Below are positions 53,557-62,533 of a stretch of 64,000 nucleotides of DNA, piece by piece. The stretch comes from CP2-2F sp034436355 (GTDB lineage Bacteria; Chloroflexota; Anaerolineae; Aggregatilineales; UBA2796), in contig DAOTVQ010000044.1 in NCBI GenBank assembly GCA_034436355.1, positions 61,778 to 125,777 of the forward strand, in the 5' to 3' direction. The notes below the pieces were generated by a model, which was given only the letters and a program-made list of their open reading frames with translations, ran no database searches and was not told the DNA's origin. How positions within the stretch are numbered: the stretch's first letter is position 1; each line of letters starts with the position of its first letter. Position numbers and translations under genes: made by a program.

Positions 53557-54450
53557 ATGCCCGACGTTCTACAAAACCTTTCAGAAGAAATGGCAGCCCT
53601 CACCGAACAAATCGGCGGTAGCGTGGTGCGCGTTGAAGCGCGGCGGCGCTTGCCCGCCAGCGGCGTTGTGTGGGAAAAAGGTGTGATCGTCACCTCCAAC
53701 CACGTCGTGGAGCGCGATGAGGACATTCAGATCGGCTTGCCGAATGGCAGCACGGTCAGCGCAACCTTGATCGGGCGCGATCCGTCCAGCGATGTGGCAG
53801 TGCTACGCGCTGAGGCTGATCTGCCTGCGCCAAACTGGGCAGAGCCAGAGACAATCCGCGTTGGACATTTGGTGTTGGCGCTGGGGCGTCCCAGTGAGCG
53901 CATCATGGCGACGCTAGGCGTGGTTTCTGCTATCGAGAAGGGCGACAAACTGCCTGCCGGAATGCAGATCGATCACTTTCTGCAAACCGATGTGGTAATG
54001 TATCCCGGCTTTTCCGGCGGCGCGCTGCTCAGTGCAGGCGGGCGTGTGTTGGGCATCAACACCAGCGCCATGCGCGGCATCAGCCTGACCATTCCAACCA
54101 GCACCCTGCGCCGCGTGGTCGAGACGCTGCTTGCACACGGCAAGATTCAGCGTGGCTACTTGGGTGTGGGCGCACAGGCAGCCAAGCTCTCGCCCGCAGT
54201 TGCCCAAAAGGCAGGGCAAGATCACGGCTTGCTCGTCGTCTCGGTTGAGCCAGAGAGTCCAGCAGAGCAGGGCGGCTTGTTCATGGGCGATGTACTGCTC
54301 ACCTTTGAAAGCACACCGCTGCACAGCCCTGAAGATTTGATCCGTGCGCTGCGCGGCGACTATGTGGGCAAAGTCGCTGCGCTCAGGATCGTGCGCGGCG
54401 GCGAAGTTCACACGCTGAGCGTGACCATTGGCGAGCGCCCTGCGCGCTAG
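53557..54450 (+). CDS. HtrA-like trypsin/PDZ serine protease without signal peptide
   Basis: A 297-residue protein. The trypsin-like domain (about 15-190) keeps the full triad: His49 in SNHVVE, Asp79 in SSDVAVLR and Ser153 in YPGFSGGALL. A PDZ domain follows at about 200-290 (YLGVGAQAAKLS, SPAEQGGLFMGDVLLTFE). Unlike DegP/HtrA, there is no signal peptide or membrane anchor from the ATG at 53557, which has AGGAG 9 bp upstream; a frame from 53515 does not add one. It is probably cytoplasmic. A second protease gene follows after 13 bp, then a CHAT-domain gene. Confidence 0.85.
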   Translation: MPDVLQNLSEEMAALTEQIGGSVVRVEARRRLPASGVVWEKGVIVTSNHVVERDEDIQIGLPNGSTVSATLIGRDPSSDVAVLRAEADLPAPNWAEPETIRVGHLVLALGRPSERIMATLGVVSAIEKGDKLPAGMQIDHFLQTDVVMYPGFSGGALLSAGGRVLGINTSAMRGISLTIPTSTLRRVVETLLAHGKIQRGYLGVGAQAAKLSPAVAQKAGQDHGLLVVSVEPESPAEQGGLFMGDVLLTFESTPLHSPEDLIRALRGDYVGKVAALRIVRGGEVHTLSVTIGERPAR

Positions 54451-54463
54451 AAGGCGAACCGCG

Positions 54464-55111
54464 ATGAGCATTTTTGAACAACTCAATGATCGGTTGGGCA
54501 GCCTTGCCACTGAAGCGCGCCGCAGCCTCGTGCGCGTGAGCAGCGGGCGCGGCTGGCAGCAGGGCAGCGGCTCTGGCACCATCTGGCACAGCGACGGGCT
54601 AATCATCACCAACGCGCATGTGATCGGGCGTGGTGGGCTGCGCGTGGTGCTGCACGATGGGCGCGAATTGGCAGCGCGAGTCATCGCTGCTGATGAGCGG
54701 CTTGATCTGGCAGCCTTACAGGTAGAGGTTACTGATCTGCCAACCGTGCAGCTTGGCAACTCCAAGCAACTGCACGCCGGCGCGTGGGTCTTTGCAATGG
54801 GCTTTCCCTATGGTGTGGAAGGCGGCTCAACAGGCGGTGTGGTGATCGGCAGCGGCGCTGACCTGCCCGAAATGCCCACCAACGGGCGTGAGTGGATCGC
54901 GCTCAGCCTGCACTTGCGACCGGGACATTCGGGCGGAATGCTGCTCAATGCCGATGGGAAGCTGGTCGGTGTGAACACACTGATCACCGGTCCTGATGTC
55001 GGCTTTGCCATCCCAACGCATGTTGTGAAGCGCTTCTTGAAGGATCGGATCGGTGTGATCGAAGCGCCAAGCGCCGCACCCACTCAGCGCGAGTCGGTTG
55101 TCATCCTCTAG
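54464..55111 (+). CDS. Trypsin-like serine protease without signal peptide
   Basis: A 215-residue protein consisting of a trypsin-like domain only. The triad is His52 in ITNAHVIG, Asp81 in RLDLAALQ and Ser156 in RPGHSGGMLL. No PDZ domain and no export signal are present. It is a diverged paralogue of the preceding protease, and the two are almost certainly co-transcribed (13-bp gap). It may form hetero-oligomers with the PDZ-bearing copy. The ATG at 54464 is chosen because it is the first after the previous stop. A hairpin and a separate promoter follow before the CHAT gene. Confidence 0.85.
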   Translation: MSIFEQLNDRLGSLATEARRSLVRVSSGRGWQQGSGSGTIWHSDGLIITNAHVIGRGGLRVVLHDGRELAARVIAADERLDLAALQVEVTDLPTVQLGNSKQLHAGAWVFAMGFPYGVEGGSTGGVVIGSGADLPEMPTNGREWIALSLHLRPGHSGGMLLNADGKLVGVNTLITGPDVGFAIPTHVVKRFLKDRIGVIEAPSAAPTQRESVVIL

Positions 55112-55124
55112 GCGAAATCTGTCT

Positions 55125-55154
55125 AAGTCCCGCCCTGCTTACAAGGCGGGACTT
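55125..55154 (+). terminator. 10-bp hairpin after the protease pair
   Basis: Perfect arms AAGTCCCGCC (55125-55134) and GGCGGGACTT (55145-55154) with a 10-nt loop, 13 bp after the stop, no T-run. The left arm and loop (AAGTCCCGCCCTG-TTAC) resemble the hairpin module beside repeat copy B, so it may belong to the same dispersed family. Confidence 0.5.
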
Positions 55155-55267
55155 GCCTTCAGTGCCTTAGGCGGTTGATTTACCACACACCGCCCGCTGG
55201 CACATTGCTCTTACCACCACTACCCTATCAACTTGTTAGCTGTGCGGCGCACGCCAAACACAACAAA

Positions 55268-55296
55268 TTGACACTATGCCGTTCTCTTTCTACAAT
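55268..55296 (+). promoter_or_regulatory. Near-perfect sigma-70 promoter for the CHAT gene
   Basis: TTGACA (55268-55273), a 17-bp spacer, then TACAAT (55291-55296). Only one base differs from the full consensus. The ATG is 51 bp downstream. It is the strongest promoter I can find in the window. Confidence 0.8.
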
Positions 55297-55347
55297 CAAC
55301 GTTTGGGCATACGGATCGGATTGTAGGCAGCGGAAAGGCGACGCGCA

Positions 55348-57501
55348 ATGGCGACGCAAGACTACCTCGATTTTGAGTTGAACATTGAAGCGCTTCCGAA
55401 CGAGCAGTTGCGCGTGACGTTGGCTGGCTCCCCGGTTGGCTCGGTGACGATGGACGTGCCGAACCCGATCACGACGGCGGATGCCGAACGCATCCTCAGC
55501 GTGTTGGATGGCAGCACGCGCCTTTCACGCGGTGAAGCTGCCCGTGCTGCCCGCACTTTTGGCGAAAAGCTCTTTGGCGCTGTTTTCACAGGGCAGATTT
55601 ATGCCGCCTATCTCACCAGCCGTTCGCAAGCAGGCGAACGCGGCTTACGCATTCGCCTGAATTTAGACAAAGCAGAGGCACTTCACGACCTGCCTTGGGA
55701 ACTCTTGCGCGATCCGTCTGGTGATTATCTCGTGCTCTCGCGCCAGACGCCCATCATCCGCTACCCGCGCCTGATCAACATCCGCCCAGTGGTCGAAGTC
55801 AGCCTGCCGCTGCGCGTCCTCGTCTTGATTAGCAGCCCAAAGGATCAGGAAACGCTCAATGTGGAGGCGGAATGGCAAGGCTTGCTGGATGCCACCGCCG
55901 ATCTGCGGCAGCGCGGCTTGCTAGAGCTAGAGCGCGTAGACGATGCACAGTTGATCACGCTCCAACGCAAGCTGCGCGGCGGCGTCAGCTACCAAGTCTT
56001 TCACTACATCGGTCACGCTGCCTTTGATGAGCGCAGCGCTGTCGGGATGCTTGCTTTTGAAGCACCACGCACCGAACTCACCCAGCCCGTCAGTGGTGAG
56101 GCGCTTGCCCGCGAATTGGTGGAAGAAAACAGCATTCGCCTTGTGGTGCTGAATGCCTGCCAAGGCGCCCGCCAAGATCGCAACGATCCGTTTTCCGGCA
56201 TTGCCTCCAGCATTGTGGCGCGTGGTGTTCCCGCAGTGGTAGCGATGCAGTTCGCCATCACCGATGATGCATCGCGCATTTTTGCCCACGAGTTCTACCG
56301 CGCCCTCTCGGAGGGCTATTCTATCGAGGCGGCGATGGCAGAGGCACGCCGTGCCATCAGCAGCAGCCTGAATAACCTTGAGTGGGCAACGCCGGTGCTG
56401 TTCTTACGCGCCCAAAGCGGCGTGCTGTTCCCCAAGCGGCGGACCTACACCGAACGCCCTTCCTACGGCGGCTTGCGCGAAACACTCCTGCGCCCGCGTG
56501 CGTTGTTGGCAATGGCTGCCGCCGTGTTTGTACTGGCTGCCATGCTCAGCTTGCTGCTCAATGTGCTGAGCAGCACACCCACACCAACCCAAGTTGCCCA
56601 GAACACACCCACGCCGAATATTGCCACCTTCACGCCCACGCCGGACGCGCCACGCGATATTGACCTTGTGATCACCCGTGTGCGCTTCTTGCCGCCCAAC
56701 CCTGCGCCCGGTCAGGCGGTGACGGTTGCCATTGAGCTACAGAACAATGGCACCAGTGATTCCGGCGCTTTTACGTGGGTGTGGTTCGATACCAACGCCG
56801 AAACAAGCGATGCCACGCCCGCCCTGCAAGGCGAAGTTGCCAACCTGGGCCCGCGTGCCAAGACGACGGTCATCGGCACTTATCGCTTTGGCTGGTGGGG
56901 AACCTACCTGACCACTGCTTGGGTAAACCCTGATAACCGTGCGCCGGAATCGAACATCTTCAACAATTTTGTGCCGCGCACACTGACCACCAATACGGAG
57001 CCGTTCGCGGTGGACTTTGCACGCCTGCCCGATGACTCCTTGCTAGAAGCAGGCGCCCTTAACGGTGATGAGTTTGTGAAGTGGGCGTTCACGCTGCGCG
57101 CTGATACAACCGGCGTTGCGGAATGTGCGGCGGCGATCCTGCTGCTAACGCTTGCCGATGACCTGAATCAGGTCACTGTCGGTTTGCCCGATTCACCGCT
57201 GCGCTGTGCCAATTTGCCCATCCTCTTTGAGCTGAGCCAGCCGCCCGAACAGCCGCGCCTCGTCAGCGCCAGCCTAGAGTTTTTGCCAACCACCGCCGGC
57301 GACTACACCCTGGAGGTGCGCGCCGCCGACAACAGCGTGCAGCGCAGCGAGGTGCTGCGTGTGGAAGTGGGCGAGGTTGGCGTGCCGCAAACGCTCAGCA
57401 TCCCGTTGAATGGTGCGGCACGCCTTGCCTTGCGCGCCCCCGACGGCGGACGCACCATCATTCGCCGCCTGACGCGCACCATCGAGCAGCCACAGCCCTA
57501 A
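55348..57501 (+). CDS. CHAT (caspase-like)-TM-CARDB protein
   Basis: A 717-residue protein. An N-terminal region (1-100) leads into a CHAT peptidase domain at about 105-360 with both catalytic residues: His223 in FHYIGHAAF and Cys271 in LNACQGAR. GVPAVVAMQFAITDDASRIF and EARRAISSSLNNLEWATPVL are typical CHAT motifs. One membrane helix lies at about 385-407, then a short Thr-Pro linker, a CARDB-like beta-sandwich (about 430-540) and a second beta-rich domain to the end. The topology puts the protease inside the cell and the CARDB part outside. It has its own strong promoter, follows two cytoplasmic trypsin-like proteases, and is 16 bp from aroA. A proteolytic signalling or cell-death role is inference. 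Confidence 0.9.
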   Translation: MATQDYLDFELNIEALPNEQLRVTLAGSPVGSVTMDVPNPITTADAERILSVLDGSTRLSRGEAARAARTFGEKLFGAVFTGQIYAAYLTSRSQAGERGLRIRLNLDKAEALHDLPWELLRDPSGDYLVLSRQTPIIRYPRLINIRPVVEVSLPLRVLVLISSPKDQETLNVEAEWQGLLDATADLRQRGLLELERVDDAQLITLQRKLRGGVSYQVFHYIGHAAFDERSAVGMLAFEAPRTELTQPVSGEALARELVEENSIRLVVLNACQGARQDRNDPFSGIASSIVARGVPAVVAMQFAITDDASRIFAHEFYRALSEGYSIEAAMAEARRAISSSLNNLEWATPVLFLRAQSGVLFPKRRTYTERPSYGGLRETLLRPRALLAMAAAVFVLAAMLSLLLNVLSSTPTPTQVAQNTPTPNIATFTPTPDAPRDIDLVITRVRFLPPNPAPGQAVTVAIELQNNGTSDSGAFTWVWFDTNAETSDATPALQGEVANLGPRAKTTVIGTYRFGWWGTYLTTAWVNPDNRAPESNIFNNFVPRTLTTNTEPFAVDFARLPDDSLLEAGALNGDEFVKWAFTLRADTTGVAECAAAILLLTLADDLNQVTVGLPDSPLRCANLPILFELSQPPEQPRLVSASLEFLPTTAGDYTLEVRAADNSVQRSEVLRVEVGEVGVPQTLSIPLNGAARLALRAPDGGRTIIRRLTRTIEQPQP

Positions 57502-57517
57502 GGGAAGGAACGCTATT

Positions 57518-58807
57518 GTGAGCCAGCCGCCCACCTACCTTGATATTCGCCCGTTGGCGCGCCCGATCAATGCAGTCATCAGCGTCCCCGGCTCTAAGAG
57601 CATCACTAACCGCGCCTTAGTCTTGGCTGCCCTTGCCGAGGGCGAAACGGTGTTGGAAAACGCGCTCTTTAGCGAGGACTCGCACTGGTGCAGCCAATGC
57701 TTAGGGCAAATGGGCATCCCCATTGCGGCAGATAAGGCGGCGGCGCGCTTTGTGGTGCAGGGCAAGGGCGGTGCTTTTCCTGCCGCGCACGCCGATTTGT
57801 TCGTGGGCAACAGCGGCACGACGGCGCGCTTTCTAGTGGCGGCGGCAGCACTGGGCGGCGGCACTTACCGCTTTGACGGCGTCCCGCGTATGCGCCAGCG
57901 CCCGATTGGTGCGCTCTTGGCGGCGCTGCGGCAGCTTGGCGCACACTTCAGCTTTGAGGGCGCGCCAGAGGCGTTCCCGCTCAATGTGCATGGCGTTGGG
58001 CTGAATGGCGGCGCTGCCACTTTAGAGGCAACCAACAGCAGCCAATACGTCTCGGCGCTGTTGCAGGCTGCGCCCTACGCCCGCCGCGATGTGCTGCTGA
58101 CGCTCACTGGCGAGGTGGTCAGCGAACCCTATATTGAGATGACTGTGCGCGTGATGGCACAGTTTGGCGTGCAGGTTGAAGTACAAGATCAGCGCACCTA
58201 TCACGTGCAGGCAGGGCAGCGCTATCAGGCGCAGCACTATGTGATCGAGCCAGATGCCAGCAACGCCACCTATTTCTTTGCCGCCGCCGCCCTGATCGGC
58301 GGCAGGGTGCGCGTGCCGCACCTCTCAGCCAACTCGCTGCAAGGTGACGCGCACTTTGTAGACGTGCTGGAGCAGATGGGCTGCCAAGTGGTGTGCGGCA
58401 CAGATTACCTCGAAGTGCATGGCACAGGGCAGTTGCACGGCGTGGATGTTGACCTCAACGCCATGTCCGATACAGCGCAGACGTTGGCAGCCATCGCGCC
58501 CTTTGCCCGCACGCCTACCCATATCCGCAATATTGAGCATATCCGCCACAAAGAGACGGATCGGATCGCCGCCATTGTCACCGAATTGCGTAAATTAGGC
58601 GCGCAGGTCGAAGAATCGGCTGATTCGGTCACCATTTACCCATCCACTTTGCAGCCCGCCGCCATAGATACCTACGACGATCACCGCATGGCAATGGCGT
58701 TCGCCGTCACGGGCTTGGCGCTGGACGGCGTGCGGATCAACAATCCCGCCTGCACTGCCAAAACCTTTCCCGATTACTTCACCCGCTTCGAGGCGCTCTA
58801 CCAATGA
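57518..58807 (+). CDS. aroA: 3-phosphoshikimate 1-carboxyvinyltransferase (EPSP synthase)
   Basis: A 429-residue shikimate-pathway enzyme that joins phosphoenolpyruvate and shikimate 3-phosphate. The ligand motifs are PGSKSITNRALVLAALAEG, the signature FVGNSGTTARFLVAA, and the late IEHIRHKETDRIAAIVTELRKLG, with DDHRMAMAFAV near the end. The start is GTG at 57518, with GGGAAGGA 8 bp upstream. It sits 16 bp after the CHAT gene and overlaps the following gene by 4 bp, so it appears to be driven at least partly by the CHAT promoter. No other aro genes are in the window. Confidence 0.97.
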   Translation: MSQPPTYLDIRPLARPINAVISVPGSKSITNRALVLAALAEGETVLENALFSEDSHWCSQCLGQMGIPIAADKAAARFVVQGKGGAFPAAHADLFVGNSGTTARFLVAAAALGGGTYRFDGVPRMRQRPIGALLAALRQLGAHFSFEGAPEAFPLNVHGVGLNGGAATLEATNSSQYVSALLQAAPYARRDVLLTLTGEVVSEPYIEMTVRVMAQFGVQVEVQDQRTYHVQAGQRYQAQHYVIEPDASNATYFFAAAALIGGRVRVPHLSANSLQGDAHFVDVLEQMGCQVVCGTDYLEVHGTGQLHGVDVDLNAMSDTAQTLAAIAPFARTPTHIRNIEHIRHKETDRIAAIVTELRKLGAQVEESADSVTIYPSTLQPAAIDTYDDHRMAMAFAVTGLALDGVRINNPACTAKTFPDYFTRFEALYQ

Positions 58808-59433
58808 ATCGGCTCTTTGAGACGCTGCGCGGCTTTGTGAACCGCCCACGCAACGAAGCGGCTCAACCTGTTGCACTGGATGGCTTTGAGTCGCGCCTTG
58901 CGGCGCTCTACCACTACGCCGAACATGCCGCCGCTTACGAGGGCGACCTTGAGAAGCACCTGACCGAATCGCAGGCGAATATGGATCGCTTAGAGGCTGC
59001 CGTTGCCGCCATGCTGGATAATGGACGCGACCGCGATGCCTTTGAGTATCTGCGGCTGGCAGCACGCTTGCGCCCGCAGCGTGATCTGCTGGACAGCGAA
59101 CTGCGCGCCTTCCGCGCTGTGGCAGCCGAATTGCAGCGGCGCGTGGCACTCCTCATTGATAACCACGAGGCAGCCCGCCAAATTGCGAGCGACATCGCGG
59201 CGAACCCACAGGCAGCCCGCAAATTAGAGCGTGCGCTCAACCAGTTGATGCGCTATTTCGTCATGCTGGATCGGGTGGCAAAGCAGCGCCGCCACGACCT
59301 GCCTGAGCGCTTGGCGGCGCTCATGACACGGGTGATTGATGATCGCCAGCTTGATTTGGAGCTGGCAAACTACGTCTTACAACGCCGCCGCGTCTTGAAG
59401 GCGGGCAGTTCTGATCAACCAACGGAGGACTAG
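58804..59433 (+). CDS. Helical coiled-coil protein of unknown function
   Basis: A 209-residue soluble protein, nearly all alpha-helical and rich in Ala, Arg, Leu and Glu. Long amphipathic stretches such as EKHLTESQANMDRLEAAVAAM and DSELRAFRAVAAELQRRVALL (about residues 50-125, quoted by parts) suggest coiled coils. A distant likeness to PspA/IM30 layout is possible, but no signature is present, so I do not assign it. The ATG overlaps the aroA stop (ATGA), and the lipoprotein gene follows after 3 bp, so it belongs to the same transcript. Confidence 0.7.
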   Translation: MNRLFETLRGFVNRPRNEAAQPVALDGFESRLAALYHYAEHAAAYEGDLEKHLTESQANMDRLEAAVAAMLDNGRDRDAFEYLRLAARLRPQRDLLDSELRAFRAVAAELQRRVALLIDNHEAARQIASDIAANPQAARKLERALNQLMRYFVMLDRVAKQRRHDLPERLAALMTRVIDDRQLDLELANYVLQRRRVLKAGSSDQPTED

Positions 59434-59436
59434 GCT

Positions 59437-60600
59437 ATGTCGCGTGTGTTTCTTCGCCTGTTCGTGCTAGGGATCGTCCTCATGGCGCTTGCCGCTTGCC
59501 GTGAACGTCCGCCCATTCCAACCGTCGCCGTGCTGCCAAGCCCAACCATCACGCCCACCTTTACCGATACGCCGACGCCGACTTACACGCCAACGCCAAC
59601 ACCGACCCTGACGCCGACCGATACGCTGACGCCGACGCCGAGCATCACTGCCACGCCCACCTTCACGCCAACGTTCACCCCCACACCGACTGCTACCAGC
59701 ACGGCAACGGCAACGCTCACCTTCACGCCGAGCAATACGCCAACGTTCACGCGCACCTTTACGCGCACACCGACCAGCACCGCAACGGCGACGCATACTG
59801 CCACCTTCACACCAACTTTTACGCCAACCTTCACCCTGACGCCGACCAATACGCGCACGCCAACGCCGGCGCCGCCGACCATTATTGCCTTCACCACCAG
59901 CGCGCTGAGCGTGACGCAAGGCGCAACCGTCGCCGTGACGTGGGAAGCAGAAGGCGATACGATTATCTTGGAGAGCCTTGATGGGCGCGGACAAACCATC
60001 ACGCGGCAAGAGGTCATCCGTGCTGGTGAGCAGCTTTTCACCGCTGAGGAACGTTTAGGGACTGCCGTCACCTTCCGCCTGATTGTAGAGCGTGGCGGGC
60101 AGCGCGTTCAGCGTGCCATCGCGGTGGAGATCACCTGCCGCATCGCGTGGTTCTTCCGCCCACCACCGCAGAACAACGCTTGTGCCAGCCAGCCTGCCCA
60201 ATTCAGCGCGATGGTCTTTCAACAGTTTGAGCGCGGCGCAGCCTTCTACCTGCCTGCCACCAATCGTGTCTACATCCTTTCCTCAGATTTTCGGGTAGGC
60301 GCTTTCAACAATGCTTGGGTGGAAGGTGTGCCGTTGCCCGCGCCTATTGCACCAGCACCGCCCGGACGTTTCGTGCCAACCGCGCAAATTGGCTTTGTGT
60401 GGGTCAGCTTCACCTGGTTTGATACGCGCCCGCTGCAAAACTTGCTTGGGTATGCCATCGCGCCGGCGCAGCCTTACAGCGGCACCTTCCAAGTGGGTGC
60501 GGCGTCCGATGAACTGTTCATCTCTGCCAGCGACGGCACGGTTTACTACCTGAAGCTCTCTGGCACAGGGCAGTGGCAGCAAGTTGGCAGGGCGAACTAG
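59437..60600 (+). CDS. Lipoprotein with long Thr/Pro-rich stalk
   Basis: A 387-residue protein with lipobox LMALAAC (Cys21). Residues 33 to about 148 are a low-complexity stalk of Thr-Pro and Thr-x-Thr-Pro units (for example TPTPTYTPTPTPTLTPT). A beta-rich domain follows at about 150-230 (TTSALSVTQGATVAVTWEAEGD), then a second globular part with several Trp and Phe residues (WFFRPPP, FVWVSFTWFDTRP). The stalk resembles the one in the partial kinase at the right edge and would be a likely glycosylation target. The function is unknown. It is coupled to the helical protein gene 3 bp upstream. Confidence 0.75.
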   Translation: MSRVFLRLFVLGIVLMALAACRERPPIPTVAVLPSPTITPTFTDTPTPTYTPTPTPTLTPTDTLTPTPSITATPTFTPTFTPTPTATSTATATLTFTPSNTPTFTRTFTRTPTSTATATHTATFTPTFTPTFTLTPTNTRTPTPAPPTIIAFTTSALSVTQGATVAVTWEAEGDTIILESLDGRGQTITRQEVIRAGEQLFTAEERLGTAVTFRLIVERGGQRVQRAIAVEITCRIAWFFRPPPQNNACASQPAQFSAMVFQQFERGAAFYLPATNRVYILSSDFRVGAFNNAWVEGVPLPAPIAPAPPGRFVPTAQIGFVWVSFTWFDTRPLQNLLGYAIAPAQPYSGTFQVGAASDELFISASDGTVYYLKLSGTGQWQQVGRAN

Positions 60601-60604
60601 CCCT

Positions 60605-61930
60605 GTGCTAGGCATTGGGCAGCGGCTGCGCGGCAGCCTTGAGGTGGTGCTGCGCGGTTGCCTGCTGCTGATCGCTTTCTTGGGCGCGTGGTGGCTGCGC
60701 CCAAGCTACCCTGATCTGCTGCGTCCGCCGCCCGAACCCTACTTTCTCGGCTTCCTGATCACTGTGCCGCTTGCGCTTGCACTGCTTTGCTGGCTGCTGC
60801 TTGGGCTGCGCGGCTTAGGCGCTGCCCTGCGCGATGGACGCCGCTGGTGGCTGCTGTTTTGGCTGCTGCTGGCAGGTTGGGTGCTGCTCTCGCCAACGTG
60901 GGCAAAATATGGGCAGGTAGCGGGTAACAGTGCGGCACAGTTTGCAGCAGTGGCTGCCTTTGGCTTTTTGGCTGCCTGCACGCCGATCTCGGGACGGGCA
61001 GTCATCGGCGCGTTGGCAGCGGGCGCGCTGGTACAGGGCGTCGTGATCATCGCGCAGATGGGCGTGCAAGATGATCTGGGCTTGCGCGGGCTTGGCGAAC
61101 TGAACTTATATCCTGAACGGGAAGGCTTGAGCGTGCTGAACGCGGAGTCGCTGCGCCTGCTGCGTCCGTATGGCTTGAGCGTACATCCGAACGTGGTTGG
61201 CGGCTATATAGCGCTGGGCGTGCTGGGCATGGCGGCGTGGCTCTTTATGCCGTGCAGCCGCTGGCGTTGGGTGGTGCGCGCGCTCACCTTCGGGATCAGC
61301 CTGTGGGCGTTGTGCCTCACCTTCAGCCGTTCGGCGTGGCTGGCGTGCCTGCTGGCGCTTGCCGCCTTCAGCCTGTGGACGGGACGCCGTGCGCTGTGGC
61401 GTGTTGAGGTTGCGCGCCGTGCCTTGGCAGCCGCCGCGCTCAGCCTGTGCATCTTTGCCCTGTTCGGGATGGGCTACGCGCCGTTTTTGTTGGCGCGGGC
61501 AGGCGTCGGCGCGGAATCAGTTGAGCAGATCAGCGTGGCACAGCGCGCTATCTTCATAGGCTTTGCCCGCCAACTGATCGAGCGCTATCCAGTGGCAGGC
61601 GTTGGCATTGGCACTTTCGCATGGGAGGCACGCGATCTGTTGGTACGCAGCCAATATCGCGGCTTGCTGCGCGCCGAGAACGTCCACAGCGTGCCGCTGC
61701 TCATCCTCAGCGAGTTGGGTATCGTCGGCTTTGCGCTGTGGAGCGCGGCATTTGCGGCATGGCTGCGCGCCGCATGGCTGAAGGCACGCCGTGCCGAATC
61801 CGCGGCGCTGGCGGCGGGCGCGTTGGCGCTGCTGTGTGTTGGCGTGGTGGATTTTTACCCAATCGGCATTTTCTCGGTGCAGTGCGTGTGGTTAGTGTGT
61901 ATGGGTGCGGCTGTGGCGGAAGGCAGTTAG
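60605..61930 (+). CDS. O-antigen ligase/polymerase-like membrane protein
   Basis: About 441 residues with around 12 hydrophobic helices. The Wzy_C/WaaL region is recognisable: CLTFSRSAWLACLLAL, the extracytoplasmic loop with PVAGVGIGTFAWEARDL, and ENVHSVPLLILSELGIVGF, where the Arg and His residues typical of O-antigen ligases occur. It would polymerise or transfer lipid-linked glycan outside the membrane. The start is uncertain: GTG at 60605 directly after the previous stop, or TTG at 60584 with a 17-bp overlap. It is the last membrane gene of this transcript and fits the surface-glycan theme of the GT39-like genes. Confidence 0.8.
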   Translation: MLGIGQRLRGSLEVVLRGCLLLIAFLGAWWLRPSYPDLLRPPPEPYFLGFLITVPLALALLCWLLLGLRGLGAALRDGRRWWLLFWLLLAGWVLLSPTWAKYGQVAGNSAAQFAAVAAFGFLAACTPISGRAVIGALAAGALVQGVVIIAQMGVQDDLGLRGLGELNLYPEREGLSVLNAESLRLLRPYGLSVHPNVVGGYIALGVLGMAAWLFMPCSRWRWVVRALTFGISLWALCLTFSRSAWLACLLALAAFSLWTGRRALWRVEVARRALAAAALSLCIFALFGMGYAPFLLARAGVGAESVEQISVAQRAIFIGFARQLIERYPVAGVGIGTFAWEARDLLVRSQYRGLLRAENVHSVPLLILSELGIVGFALWSAAFAAWLRAAWLKARRAESAALAAGALALLCVGVVDFYPIGIFSVQCVWLVCMGAAVAEGS

Positions 61931-62029
61931 GCGCTCGCATTGCCAACACAAGGTAAAATTTCCCGCTGTAGGCTGCTCTATGCCTACAAATCGCATACAC
62001 AGACCGATCCCAAAAGGATGTTTTCCCAA

Positions 62030-62452
62030 ATGCGCCTAACAACTGATGAAGCCATTCGCCAGCTTTTGCAAGAAACGCAGACCGTTGCCGTAGTCGGCTG
62101 GTCGCCCAAGCCTGATCGCCCTTCGCACGACGTAGCAGCCTACATGCACAAGCACGGCTACAGCATCTATCCCGTGAACCCAACTGTGCAATCCTCAGCC
62201 GATCAGCCCGTCTTTGCCACCCTTGCCGACATTCAAGTGCCGATTGATGTGGTGGATGTGTTCCGCCGCGCTGAGGACGTGCCAGAGGTGGTGGAAGCCG
62301 CGATTGCCATCGGCGCCAAAGCGATCTGGCTTCAGCTCGGTATCATCAATGAGGAAGCGGCACAGCGCGCTAGCGATGCCGGCTTAAAAGTGGTGATGGA
62401 TCGCTGCATGAAGGTGGATATTCAACGGCTGCTGCCAGAGGGCAAGGCGTAG
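62030..62452 (+). CDS. CoA-binding (YccU-like) Rossmann protein
   Basis: A 140-residue single-domain protein of the CoA-binding family related to succinyl-CoA synthetase alpha. It has the nucleotide-loop TVAVVGWSPKPDRPSHDVAAYM, then YSIYPVNPTV, PIDVVDVFRRAEDVPEVVEAAI, AIWLQLGIINEEAAQRA and VVMDRCMKVD, which match family landmarks along the full length. The role of these proteins is not established; CoA or acyl-CoA sensing is assumed. I chose the ATG at 62030, with AAAGGA 12 bp upstream; the ATG at 62018 lies directly on that site. It is separated from the previous gene by about 100 bp. Confidence 0.88.
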   Translation: MRLTTDEAIRQLLQETQTVAVVGWSPKPDRPSHDVAAYMHKHGYSIYPVNPTVQSSADQPVFATLADIQVPIDVVDVFRRAEDVPEVVEAAIAIGAKAIWLQLGIINEEAAQRASDAGLKVVMDRCMKVDIQRLLPEGKA

Positions 62453-62533
62453 CCGCTCAAGGCAGGCGCCACACACATCATACGCTGCCTCTGGAGTGCG
62501 CTCCAAAAGTGCTGGGTAAAAATTCTGCCAATG

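Noticed and set aside
53914..54765. A 283-codon minus-strand frame over the protease pair
   Set aside because: Antisense to two proteins with intact catalytic triads; composition is typical of a shadow frame.
59467..60071. Two long minus-strand frames (162 and 180 codons) opposite the lipoprotein gene
   Set aside because: They are products of the Thr-Pro codon repeats; translations are low-complexity Val/Gly or Arg-rich and lack ribosome sites. The plus strand has a lipobox and continuous sense.
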